Below are positions 8,476 to 15,925 of a stretch of DNA of 64,000 bases, one piece after another (position 1 is the stretch's first letter; every line of letters begins with the position of its first letter). The stretch comes from Thermotalea metallivorans. GTDB taxonomy: Bacteria; Bacillota; Clostridia; Peptostreptococcales; Thermotaleaceae. The position numbers and the translations under genes are program-made. The stretch spans positions 1 to 64,000 of the forward strand of contig NZ_LOEE01000035.1 of the NCBI RefSeq assembly GCF_001562415.1, in the 5' to 3' direction. Below the pieces are notes generated by a model. It made no database searches. It was not told the origin of the DNA and was given only the letters and a program-made list of their open reading frames with translations.

Positions 8476-10113
8476 TTAATCATTCGATTCGTATTTACTC
8501 CACGAACGACCAAATAGTTCATTACCATCTGATAATCGCAAGATTGCTGTTTCTTCTAAAATCTTGTGCGCTTTCTCAGTTGTAGAATCAGCTTTATCAA
8601 ACGCAATGAAAACCTGGCGATTACTGGATTGATAACGTTCCAATATATGTTCTAAGTGTATATCCTCAATACGTTTAAGGATATTGGAGTCGTGGATAAG
8701 TGCAGGGATTGGACGTAGTTCAAGTATAGTTAAATCGTATATAACTAGGCTCTTGAAAGCGGTTCCCTCACTTGTGTTTCCGGGTGTTTCAAATATAATT
8801 TCCTTTTGAGGAGTTATCTGCAAAAGTGGGGCGATTTCCTGCTGTTCAGTTACTACGTCGTTAATCATTTTCATTCGTAAGTTAATGTTATCTTGTATTT
8901 CATGTATTATTTCGGTTTGTTGCAGCAGCAAATCTTTTAATTTCCTCTCCGCTTCAATGCGAGCTTCTTGAAGCTCTTTCTGACGAATTAAATCCGCCGT
9001 TTCTTCTTCAAGTCTATCAATTGTTTTAGACACATTAACACACTGTGATAGTATTCTCTCTGACATTTCCTTAGCTAAGCCAGTTTCTTTAATTTTTCTA
9101 TTAAGGCGATTTATTTCTTTATCATATTGATCAATTATTTGCTGCAAACGCTCAATTTCCTGATTCATCTCTTCGCCTAAAATTTCTCTAATTTTCTCAT
9201 GAAAATATTCAATCTTTTCAAATGCTGATATATTAGCATTTGGGAAAAAGTGTAACAATGAATCAAATTCACTTGCGATTTCGGCCTTGCTATCAGCTAT
9301 ATTGCTCGTAATAGCATTAAGCTGCGATTGCAAGCGATTACGTTTGCGAATAAAACTATTCAATTCTTTTTGAATTGCAGTTATTTGTTCGAATGTATGT
9401 GTATCAAACCCAAAAACTGCTAATTGCGCTTCTTCGTTGTTTTTCATTAATTTTTGAAGCCTTTTCTTTAAAGACTCGATCATTTTTTGATTGGTTTCGA
9501 TTTTTTCTATATCCACTCTCTGATGTTGGCGGTATTTGAGCTGCGAAAATTTAATCCCAAGTTCTTCTTCCATGCTCTTAATCGCAGATAGAATTTCATA
9601 ATGCCCAAAAAGTTTTAATAAAAAATCGACTGCCTTTTCATCTTGTTCACGAGGTTTTACAAGTAATGGATACTTTTCAAGCGTATTTTCGCGCCCATAA
9701 ATGCGGAAAAAACGCTCAGTTATATCTGAAAATGTAAGAGAGGGGATACCAACTTTATATTCTTGAAATAGAAAGCTACGAAATTCATCAAGTGTCAATT
9801 TTGTAATAAAATGTCCGTCCTTATCACTTCGATATACATTTTTAGTATCTTCAGTACTTCTATAAAAATAGTACGGTTGTCCTTCAAACTCGTAAGTGAA
9901 ATGGATGGTATGTGGGCCTATTTCCTTTTTTATATCATCCGACATGGAGTAGTATCTGTCACCGCCGAATGCATAATCTATAACCCACAGAAATGTTGAT
10001 TTTCCTATTGCATTAGTACCGCTGGAACTGCCCAAAACCGTGTTTAATCCTTCATTAAGTTTTATCACTTGATGATTTGGAGCAAATTTATCGCATCGTA
10101 TCTCTTTTAACAT
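8476..10113 (-). CDS. ABC-three-component-type ATPase (DUF2326 family)
   Basis: An SMC-like ATPase of about 545 residues. The start at 10113 (MLKEIRCDKF) is preferred over an upstream TTG because GAGGG lies before it; it overlaps the previous gene by 26 bases. The Walker A (GTNAIGKST) is near residues 32-40. Residues ~180-400 are a long charged coiled coil, and the C-terminus matches the DUF2326 end (ILRLSDGNELFGRSW). Such ATPases are partnered with a small middle component and a C-terminal effector protein in the ABC-3C class of predicted conflict systems, and that arrangement is seen here. It probably senses foreign DNA or a translocating complex; this is family-level inference. Confidence 0.8.
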   Translation of the reverse strand: MLKEIRCDKFAPNHQVIKLNEGLNTVLGSSSGTNAIGKSTFLWVIDYAFGGDRYYSMSDDIKKEIGPHTIHFTYEFEGQPYYFYRSTEDTKNVYRSDKDGHFITKLTLDEFRSFLFQEYKVGIPSLTFSDITERFFRIYGRENTLEKYPLLVKPREQDEKAVDFLLKLFGHYEILSAIKSMEEELGIKFSQLKYRQHQRVDIEKIETNQKMIESLKKRLQKLMKNNEEAQLAVFGFDTHTFEQITAIQKELNSFIRKRNRLQSQLNAITSNIADSKAEIASEFDSLLHFFPNANISAFEKIEYFHEKIREILGEEMNQEIERLQQIIDQYDKEINRLNRKIKETGLAKEMSERILSQCVNVSKTIDRLEEETADLIRQKELQEARIEAERKLKDLLLQQTEIIHEIQDNINLRMKMINDVVTEQQEIAPLLQITPQKEIIFETPGNTSEGTAFKSLVIYDLTILELRPIPALIHDSNILKRIEDIHLEHILERYQSSNRQVFIAFDKADSTTEKAHKILEETAILRLSDGNELFGRSWSKYESND

Positions 10114-10342
10114 AGCGCAGTACCCTCTTTTCCTCAATTAGTTTAATTCTGCCTAATGCAAACAAGCAGTCTAAAGCACTTAGAAAATCAGCCATGTTTT
10201 TTTGGCGTGGCATGGTTCGTTCAAATAATTCTTTTGGGGACATATCTTGCTGTGACAATGCTTCTAAAATACCTGGAAAAAGCGCAATAATACTGTTTGA
10301 ATATGATGTTACTTTATTTGGTAATCTCATCGAACACCTCAC
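10088..10342 (-). CDS. ABC-three-component system small middle component
   Basis: An 84-residue protein between the HNH-like and ATPase genes, overlapping both. The reading RLPNKVTSYSNSIIALFPG, with a later ALDCLFALGRIKL, matches the small middle-component family of ABC-3C systems (middle component 7-like, from memory). A winged-helix-like fold linking effector and ATPase is the expected role. The overlap at both ends suggests translational coupling and fixed stoichiometry. The first ATG is used; MRLPNK at residue 5 is an equally good start. Confidence 0.7.
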   Translation of the reverse strand: MRCSMRLPNKVTSYSNSIIALFPGILEALSQQDMSPKELFERTMPRQKNMADFLSALDCLFALGRIKLIEEKRVLRYVKRDTMR

Positions 10343-11552
10343 ACCTTTGCACGAAGTAGGAGATTATTATCTCACAAGCCTCTCTGTATTTACGACCGGT
10401 CTTTTCAAATAATGTCTCAACAAGGAGGTTGTAAATAGCACTTTGTGAAATCTGTGATTCACTAGCATCTTCATACATCCGTTTAATACTTTTAGCAAAT
10501 CTATCCACATTTAATTTATTTTCTCCGGCTAACCGATCTAATGTATCATTTACTCCTTCATAAAACCGTCTAACATCAAAAAGCACTCTTTCTTTCAGGC
10601 GTTTTTCAGTAATTTTATTTTCAACCTTAATAGGTTCCATTTTGAGTTGTGTATCGGCTGTAACATCCATTAGATCAACTTCTCGAAGTACTTGTTCAAT
10701 TTGCTTTTCTATTTCATGTCTTGATGTAGCATCTCTTGCCTTAACAAGTATTTCTAAGTCATGCTTGTCGGATAATAAAGCCAATTTATCTTCTTCAGAT
10801 AAATTTCGAATTTCGCGTTCACAGTCAACACATAGAATAATATCGTCAGTTTCTGAAAGGCGAACGATCTTAGCGTAGTTAATATCGTTGCCTTCTTTTT
10901 TTATACCAAGAATTCTACCGCACTTTTGGCATCTGCCGCCCGTTTCAGCTAGTAGCACCAAAGCTCGAGCATCGATCGCAACTTCATTAGCGGCTTCCAT
11001 AGAAAAATTATTGTAAGTTGTAATAAATTTAATGCTTTTCTTTTGAGTTTCAAAGGATTGTATGTACTCATCGGTTATCTCTCTTACACTATTTTCACAA
11101 TTCCTGTTTTCGACATTAAGTACTGTATAAAGAAATATTCCGGCAAGAAAGTCTTCCAGAACAAATGAATTACAGCTAACAATATCCTTCTTTGTCATGT
11201 TATTTACTTTCTCAACAATTGTTTCAGGTTCGATTGTGTCATCAGAAGCAATGATGTCCTTCAATGCAAGAACTATTAGGCTATTTTTATTACTATCCAA
11301 CATGGGGAGGACTTTCTCCTTAAAGAAAACCGAAATATCACGAGCATCTACATCCGGAGCAGCATCGGTTACAACAGGTGAAAGATTTTTTTTACCTAAT
11401 ATCAAATCTGAAACGGTGCCATCATCGCTGCGAATATCATAAGTAGGCGCAATAGAAAGCAGCATGGTACCGCACAATTGCTTTTGTGTTACTCTTTTTG
11501 CCATGCAAATCTTTAAAATTGTTGCAAAAGTGCCAAAACATAGCTTCTTCAT
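10314..11552 (-). CDS. ABC-three-component effector-type protein with degenerate HNH/zinc domain
   Basis: A protein of 412 residues when started at 11552, where ATG follows AGGAGG by 8 bases; a longer frame reaches 11615 but overlaps the regulator gene. Residues ~196-250 carry two CxxC pairs (Cys208/211 in CQKCG and Cys241/244 in CVDCE) and the surroundings of an HNH nuclease (ALVLLAETGGRC). The strand that normally holds the HNH histidine reads NYAKIVRLS, with no histidine. The C-terminal ~140 residues are helical and fit the ABC-3C C-terminal domain. The HNH fold probably now acts structurally or as a sensor. First structural gene after the XRE regulator. Confidence 0.68.
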   Translation of the reverse strand: MKKLCFGTFATILKICMAKRVTQKQLCGTMLLSIAPTYDIRSDDGTVSDLILGKKNLSPVVTDAAPDVDARDISVFFKEKVLPMLDSNKNSLIVLALKDIIASDDTIEPETIVEKVNNMTKKDIVSCNSFVLEDFLAGIFLYTVLNVENRNCENSVREITDEYIQSFETQKKSIKFITTYNNFSMEAANEVAIDARALVLLAETGGRCQKCGRILGIKKEGNDINYAKIVRLSETDDIILCVDCEREIRNLSEEDKLALLSDKHDLEILVKARDATSRHEIEKQIEQVLREVDLMDVTADTQLKMEPIKVENKITEKRLKERVLFDVRRFYEGVNDTLDRLAGENKLNVDRFAKSIKRMYEDASESQISQSAIYNLLVETLFEKTGRKYREACEIIISYFVQRCEVFDEITK

Positions 11553-11568
11553 GTATTGCGCCCTCCTG

Positions 11569-11796
11569 TTATTTTGTTTTATTGGTTGGAATATCGTCGT
11601 CAACATAGTCGACAATATCGCCTATGTTGACATCAAGAGCTTTACAGATTCTTCCTAACACATCCATGCTTACCGGCAAATCTTTACTCAACTTCGCTAT
11701 TGTTGTCGATGTTAAATTCGTCATCGCCATCAGATCTTTTTTCATCATCTTTTTATCAATTAATAGTTTCCAAAGTTTATTATAACTAAATGCCAT
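11569..11796 (-). CDS. XRE/Cro-CI family small transcriptional regulator
   Basis: A 75-residue helix-turn-helix protein. The ATG at 11796 has GGAGG 8 bases upstream; a TTG five codons earlier would overlap that site. The HTH covers KDLMAMTNLTSTTIAKLSKD, and the C-terminal half (ICKALDVNIGDIVDYV) is typical of stand-alone Cro/CI proteins. It is the promoter-proximal gene of the ABC-3C/type III operon, ends 16 bases before the next start codon, and an inverted repeat overlaps its promoter, so autoregulation of the defence operon is likely. It could also serve as the phage repressor, as I see no other lysogeny repressor. Confidence 0.85.
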   Translation of the reverse strand: MAFSYNKLWKLLIDKKMMKKDLMAMTNLTSTTIAKLSKDLPVSMDVLGRICKALDVNIGDIVDYVDDDIPTNKTK

Positions 11797-11847
11797 TTTA
11801 ATCGCCTCCAAGCACTATTGGATGGTATTCCCAACAGGTTATTTATT

Positions 11848-11883
11848 ATTATAGCAATTAACTATACAAATTACAATTAGTTA
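11848..11883 (-). promoter_or_regulatory. Sigma-A promoter with overlapping operator for the ABC-3C/type III operon
   Basis: Read on the minus strand: -35 TTGTAA (11876-11871), a 17-base spacer and -10 TATAAT (11853-11848). An inverted repeat, TAACTA (11859-11864) and TAGTTA (11878-11883), spans the -35 box and fits an XRE dimer site. Confidence 0.7.
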
Positions 11884-11951
11884 TTTATATATACAAACTT
11901 CGGCTTTACAAACGCTTATGTTAGTTTTGTTCCAAAAATAAATGGAGATTT

Positions 11952-11991
11952 GCGGAGTTTCAGCGGAGTAACAGCGGAGTCATAGCCGAGG
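11952..11991. repeat. Phased 11-bp direct repeats (GCGGAGT)
   Basis: GCGGAGT occurs at 11952, 11963 and 11974, exactly 11 bases apart, followed by a weaker GCCGAGG at 11985. Four half-sites on one face of the helix between the divergent defence operon and the early phage genes look like a protein-binding array. The ligand is unknown. Confidence 0.7.
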
Positions 11992-12068
11992 ACTTCAGGT
12001 GCTCGAATTAATAAAATTTAGATAGACGGCGGAACAAAGCTGTAATTTAAGAAAAAGGAGGGTAACTC

Positions 12069-12278
12069 ATGAAAGATATTCGCGATTTCAATGGTCGCTT
12101 AGTCTGTAAAGCTGACGCAGCCACAGGTCTTGTAGAAGTTGCATATAAACGATGTAAAACCAGCACACAGATACCTATCGGAGGAACATTGAAGATTGAA
12201 CGTGATGGGGTTGTCACAATAATCAAACGAATAAATGATGCTGCTTTTCATGTAGAAAGCTATGTCTGCGCAGCATAA
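12069..12278 (+). CDS. Small conserved phage protein, unknown function
   Basis: A 69-residue protein with a strong ribosome site (AAGGAGGG, 7 bases before ATG). It begins MKDIRDFNGRLVCKADAATG and appears to be a small beta-rich fold, with segments such as GGTLKIERDGVVTIIKR. It is the first plus-strand gene after the divergent region and is followed by a strong terminator, so it may be an independent early transcript. No function is recognised. Confidence 0.75.
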   Translation: MKDIRDFNGRLVCKADAATGLVEVAYKRCKTSTQIPIGGTLKIERDGVVTIIKRINDAAFHVESYVCAA

Positions 12279-12316
12279 GACGTTAATCAACTAAATAGAA
12301 AATCCGCGGAGCTGCA

Positions 12317-12369
12317 TGACGGCCAGGATTAATTCTCATACCAGAGAATTATCCCGGCCGTCATTTTTT
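12317..12369 (+). terminator. Rho-independent terminator
   Basis: TGACGGCC pairs with GGCCGTCA, with an inner AATTCTC/GAGAATT stem, and a T6 run follows at 12363. It separates the first small gene from the sigma-like regulator. Confidence 0.85.
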
Positions 12370-12430
12370 GTTCTATGGATTTTCGGCTCCTGCGGATTTC
12401 AAAAATCTGAAATTCAAGGAGCTGAGAAAA

Positions 12431-12820
12431 ATGAAAATCAAATATCACTTCAACACTGAAACCATTGAAATTGAAGTATCTGAAGAGTGGGGAGAAATTC
12501 TGGTCGAACTTGACCGTCAGGAATACAACATTAACCATAAAGAGACTCGCCGACATACATCACTTGATGCAATGAAATATGAGGGAGAGATTTTCGCAAG
12601 CAATACCAACATTGCCGCAGAGTACATAAGAACTCAAGAAAATGAGACATTGCTAAAAGCCATCGATAGTCTTCTCCCACAGCAAAAAGAACTGGTACGA
12701 AGGGTGTACTTCAATAATGAATCCCTTGCTTCAATAGCACGAGAAGAAGGGGTCAGTAAGATGGCTATTACAAACCGCATGAAAAAGATCCATGAAAAAC
12801 TAAAAAAAATTTTGAGTTAG
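12431..12820 (+). CDS. Phage sigma-70 region 4-like regulator
   Basis: A 129-residue protein. The ATG at 12431 follows AAGGAG by 9 bases; an upstream in-frame ATG lies inside the terminator and is not credible. The N-terminus (MKIKYHFNTETIEIEV) is a beta region common to this phage family. The C-terminus is a region 4 helix-turn-helix (LLPQQKELVRRVYFNNESL, then IAREEGVSKMAITNRM). There is no region 2, so it cannot act as a complete sigma factor; it probably regulates phage early or middle transcription. Confidence 0.82.
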   Translation: MKIKYHFNTETIEIEVSEEWGEILVELDRQEYNINHKETRRHTSLDAMKYEGEIFASNTNIAAEYIRTQENETLLKAIDSLLPQQKELVRRVYFNNESLASIAREEGVSKMAITNRMKKIHEKLKKILS

Positions 12821-12901
12821 GGGGTTTACTTTTACTGTTTTCGTGGCCTAACAGTGAGGGCCAAAACATCAGTCCTAAGAAAGATGAGGTGAAAAGAGCA
12901 T

Positions 12902-13105
12902 ATGAAACACAAACTCAAAATCAATATCTCGGATAATGACAGAGATTTAGGTATTGTGAAATGTCGCAATGTCACTCTACGAGAAAGGTTTTTGCAATAT
13001 CTGCTGGGGAGAAAACAGAGAGTAACGATTATTGTTCCTGGTAACAGTGTAAAGTCTGTCGATATCCGCGAAGTTTCGGAGGTAGATGATCTTGATGCAT
13101 TCTAA
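12902..13105 (+). CDS. Small phage protein, unknown function
   Basis: A 67-residue basic protein (MKHKLKINISDNDRDLGIVK...). A GAGGTG Shine-Dalgarno precedes the ATG. Its 3' end overlaps the start of the split helicase gene by 20 bases, which suggests translational coupling. The pattern GRKQRVTIIVPGNSVKSVDI suggests beta strands. No family is recognised. Confidence 0.68.
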   Translation: MKHKLKINISDNDRDLGIVKCRNVTLRERFLQYLLGRKQRVTIIVPGNSVKSVDIREVSEVDDLDAF

Positions 13106-14587
13106 ACGCGAAGAAATTATTCCAATGCCCATAAAGGGCAGACCATACAACCATCAGATTCGTGCTTTCAATTTCATCTGCAGTCTATTTGGGCTTTTGA
13201 AGGGTGGTGGTGTTTCTGCCATTTCCGGATGGGGTGCAGCGCTCCTGATGGAAATGGGCTGAAAAGCACCGGGAAAACTCTTGTCTCAATCGCCATTATA
13301 GGAGCATTGCTTGCTGCAGGAAGAATAAAACGTGTGCTGATTGTTGCGCCACTTTCCATTCTGGGAGTGTGGGAAGACGAGTTTAAACGGTTCGCAGATT
13401 TCCCATATCAGCTTATAGTCCTTAATGGCACGATTCAAAAGAAAATCCAACAACTAAGATTTTTAACTGGCGAAGGTGTCCATGTAGTGGTAGTCAACTA
13501 TGAATCAGCATGGAGAATGGAAAAGGAACTGGCTAATTGGCATCCTGACCTTATCATTGCTGATGAAGGACATAAAATTAAAACTCATAACACTTCAGTT
13601 TCAAAGGCAATGCACCGGTTGGGCTTGCTTGCCCGGTATCGGCTCTTGCTAACAGGAACGGTTATAACCAACAAAGCCATAGATGTATTCAGCCAATATA
13701 AGTTTCTCGATCCACGCATCTTTGGCAACAGCTTCTATGCCTTCAGAAACCGTTATTTCAACATGGTCGGCTATGGCAACCATACACCAGTGCTGAAAAA
13801 ATCAATGGAACAGGATTTAATGAAAAGGATCCACAGCATCGCCTTCCGGGCGACCAAAGCGGAGTGCCTGGATTTGCCGGAAACCACCGATATTATTCGC
13901 CACATTGAGCTTGAGCCTGTCACTTTAAAGAAATATAAAGAGCTTGTCAAACAAAGCTATACTGAGCTGTCAGCAGGAGAAGTAACAGCTACAAACATAC
14001 TGATACGCTTGCTTCGTCTTTCGCAATTAACCGGCGGCTTCATCGGAAGCGATGACGGTGGGAAAATCGAGCAAGTCAGCGATGCCAAGTTGAAAGCTCT
14101 TGAAGATATCCTTGAAAGCAGTATTCAAGAAGGACATAAGCTGGTTGTTATAGCAAGGTTTATCCCTGAAATTCATGCCATATGCAGGTTGCTGGAGAAG
14201 AAGAACATCGGTTATGCGTGTATTTATGGTGCAACTAAGGATCGCCAAGGGCAAGTAAACCGGTTTCAATGTGATCCCGACTGCATGGTGTTCGTAGGCC
14301 AGATTGCAACTGCTGGCCTCGGTATTACACTAACCGCTGCAAGCACAATGGTATTTTACTCACTTGATTATTCCATGTCGAATTTCGAACAGACAAAAGC
14401 CCGTATCCATAGAGTTGGACAAAAGAACGGTTGCACATATATCTACCTTATCGCCAAGGGTACTGTAGACTCAAAAATCCTGACTGCTCTGCGCAATAAG
14501 GCAGATCTTGCAAAAATGCTGATAGACGACTACCGCAAAGGAGCAAATCCTTTTGCCCCAGAGGGAGGTGAAAGCTGTGAGCAATAA
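13086..14587 (+). pseudogene. SNF2-family DNA helicase, broken by an 8-base insertion in Walker A
   Basis: A phage replication helicase of the SNF2/DEAD type split into two frames. The N-terminal frame (13086-13262) reads MPIKGRPYNHQIRAFNF to ALLMEMG and stops at TGA 13260. The rest resumes at 13268 with TGKTLVSIAIIGALL and continues through VAPLSILGVW, ADEGHK, LLTGTVIT and a motif VI region ending ARIHRVGQKN. Removing TGAAAAGC (13260-13267) would restore the usual MEMGTGKT. A downstream ATG at 13229 gives a 452-residue protein that by chance keeps a GxxxxGKT spelling (GLKSTGKT) but lacks the Q-motif and a good ribosome site. It is probably inactive unless the insertion is a sequencing artefact. 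Confidence 0.75.
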
Positions 14588-14993
14588 TGCGATGTTTGAA
14601 CTTGCTGATCGTCTTAAGGAGCTTCGCGATGCAAAAAAGGCCGCGGAAGAGGAAATGAAAAGCATAAATGCGGAGATTGACGATGTCGAATACCGTCTGT
14701 CTGAGCTGATGATCAGCAGTGAGACGCAAAACTTCACAAGAGCAGGAACAATGTTCTGCCTTACAACGACAACAAGAGCCAGTGCTGCCGCAGGCATGAA
14801 GGAGGAACTGTTTGACGCACTACGCAGTAAAGGCTTTGGAGAACTCATCTATGAAACAGTAAATGCAAATTCCCTGTCAGCATTTGTTAAAGAACAGATT
14901 GCGGAGAATGGGGACGAGCTTCCGGACTGGCTGAAAGGCCTTGTGAATGTCTTCGAAAAGACAACAGTAACTGTGCGGAAAGCAGCAAGGTAA
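14577..14993 (+). CDS. Conserved phage protein, coiled-coil N-terminus
   Basis: Starts at GTG 14577, seven bases after GGAGG, overlapping the helicase stop; about 138 residues. Residues ~5-50 are a charged coiled coil (ELADRLKELRDAKKAAEEEM). The C-terminal part (FGELIYETVNANSLSAFVKE) is typical of a phage family found between helicase and polymerase genes. The position suggests a role in replication, but no biochemical function is recognised. Confidence 0.75.
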   Translation: MSNNAMFELADRLKELRDAKKAAEEEMKSINAEIDDVEYRLSELMISSETQNFTRAGTMFCLTTTTRASAAAGMKEELFDALRSKGFGELIYETVNANSLSAFVKEQIAENGDELPDWLKGLVNVFEKTTVTVRKAAR

Positions 14994-15114
14994 ATAGCTT
15001 CAGAAAGCAATGCTCCAATATCAATGTTCAAGGAATAACTGTTCGAAGAACAATGCTTCAAAGAACAATGATATAGATTACATTCCAAATTCATAATTAC
15101 GGAGGTATAAAAGC

Positions 15115-15867
15115 ATGAAAAACAATGAACTCGTAACTATTAACGAAAATACAGGTTTTCTTCAGCTCGCTAATTTCAATCTTGACGAGGCAATGGCATC
15201 AGAACTTGACGGTCTTGACATGACTTTTGAACGCATAAAAATCCCGTCCGCAGGCAGCACAGTATTTGAAGTGCCCGGGGAAAATCCCGGAGAACCTGAT
15301 ACTGTCAAGGAATTCTCAGCGGTAATTCTTTATCATCATCCACTTTATGCATACTACAAGGACAAGTATACCGGAGGCAGTAACCCACCGGATTGCGGAA
15401 GCTTTGATGGTATAACCGGCGAAGGAGACCCCGGAGGAAGCTGTGCCAAATGCCCATATAATCAGTTCGGTTCGGGGGAAAACGGCAGCAAAGCTTGCAA
15501 GAACCGCCGCAGGATATATGTACTGCGTGAAGGGGAGATTTTCCCGTTGATACTCTCATTGCCAACAGGATCGTTGAAAGAGTTTTCCCGCTACATCAAA
15601 AGGCTGCTTTCTAAAGGTAAAAAATCGAACAGCGTAGTTACCCGCTTTTCATTGAAAAAGGCGACCAATTCAAGCGGTATCACCTATTCACAGGCTCAGT
15701 TTGCTGTAGATCGGAATCTGACCGCTGACGAATATGCGTTGATATCCAAGCTTTCCGAGCAGGTCAAAGCATTCAGTACCCGAGTCGGCCATGACACTGA
15801 ACCTGCCGGTGAAGAGGTAATAAATGTAGACCCTGAAACAGGTGAAATTACAGAGCCGCTTAAGTGA
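15115..15867 (+). CDS. Phage replication-module protein with cysteine cluster, possibly ssDNA-binding
   Basis: A 250-residue protein with a GGAGGT ribosome site before the ATG. The central region holds four cysteines in a zinc-site-like arrangement (CGSF, then CAKCPYNQFGSG and KACKNRRRIYVL, residues ~98-130), followed by a beta-rich core and an acidic C-terminal tail (EEVINVDPETGEITEPLK). An acidic tail and the place directly before the DNA polymerase fit a single-strand binding or annealing protein, but I cannot identify the family for certain. Confidence 0.72.
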   Translation: MKNNELVTINENTGFLQLANFNLDEAMASELDGLDMTFERIKIPSAGSTVFEVPGENPGEPDTVKEFSAVILYHHPLYAYYKDKYTGGSNPPDCGSFDGITGEGDPGGSCAKCPYNQFGSGENGSKACKNRRRIYVLREGEIFPLILSLPTGSLKEFSRYIKRLLSKGKKSNSVVTRFSLKKATNSSGITYSQAQFAVDRNLTADEYALISKLSEQVKAFSTRVGHDTEPAGEEVINVDPETGEITEPLK

Positions 15868-15873
15868 TCAATT

Positions 15874-15910
15874 GCCCTATCGGAGAGGAACTTTCTATCT
15901 CCGATAGGGC
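15874..15910 (+). promoter_or_regulatory. Perfect 13-bp hairpin just before the DNA polymerase gene
   Basis: GCCCTATCGGAGA (15874-15886) and its exact complement (15898-15910) enclose an 11-base loop. No U-run follows; instead AAGGAGA, the polymerase ribosome site, starts within five bases. It may set transcript ends, protect mRNA or modulate polymerase translation. Confidence 0.6.
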
Positions 15911-15925
15911 GGAAAGGAGAACCGC

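Noticed and set aside
13260-13262. TGA in the helicase as selenocysteine or programmed recoding
   Set aside because: The following bases are out of frame with the rest of the protein, so readthrough would not restore it; an 8-base insertion explains it better.
15000-15100. GAACAATG repeats before the 250-residue phage gene as an operator or CRISPR-like array
   Set aside because: Only two or three short imperfect copies with irregular spacing.
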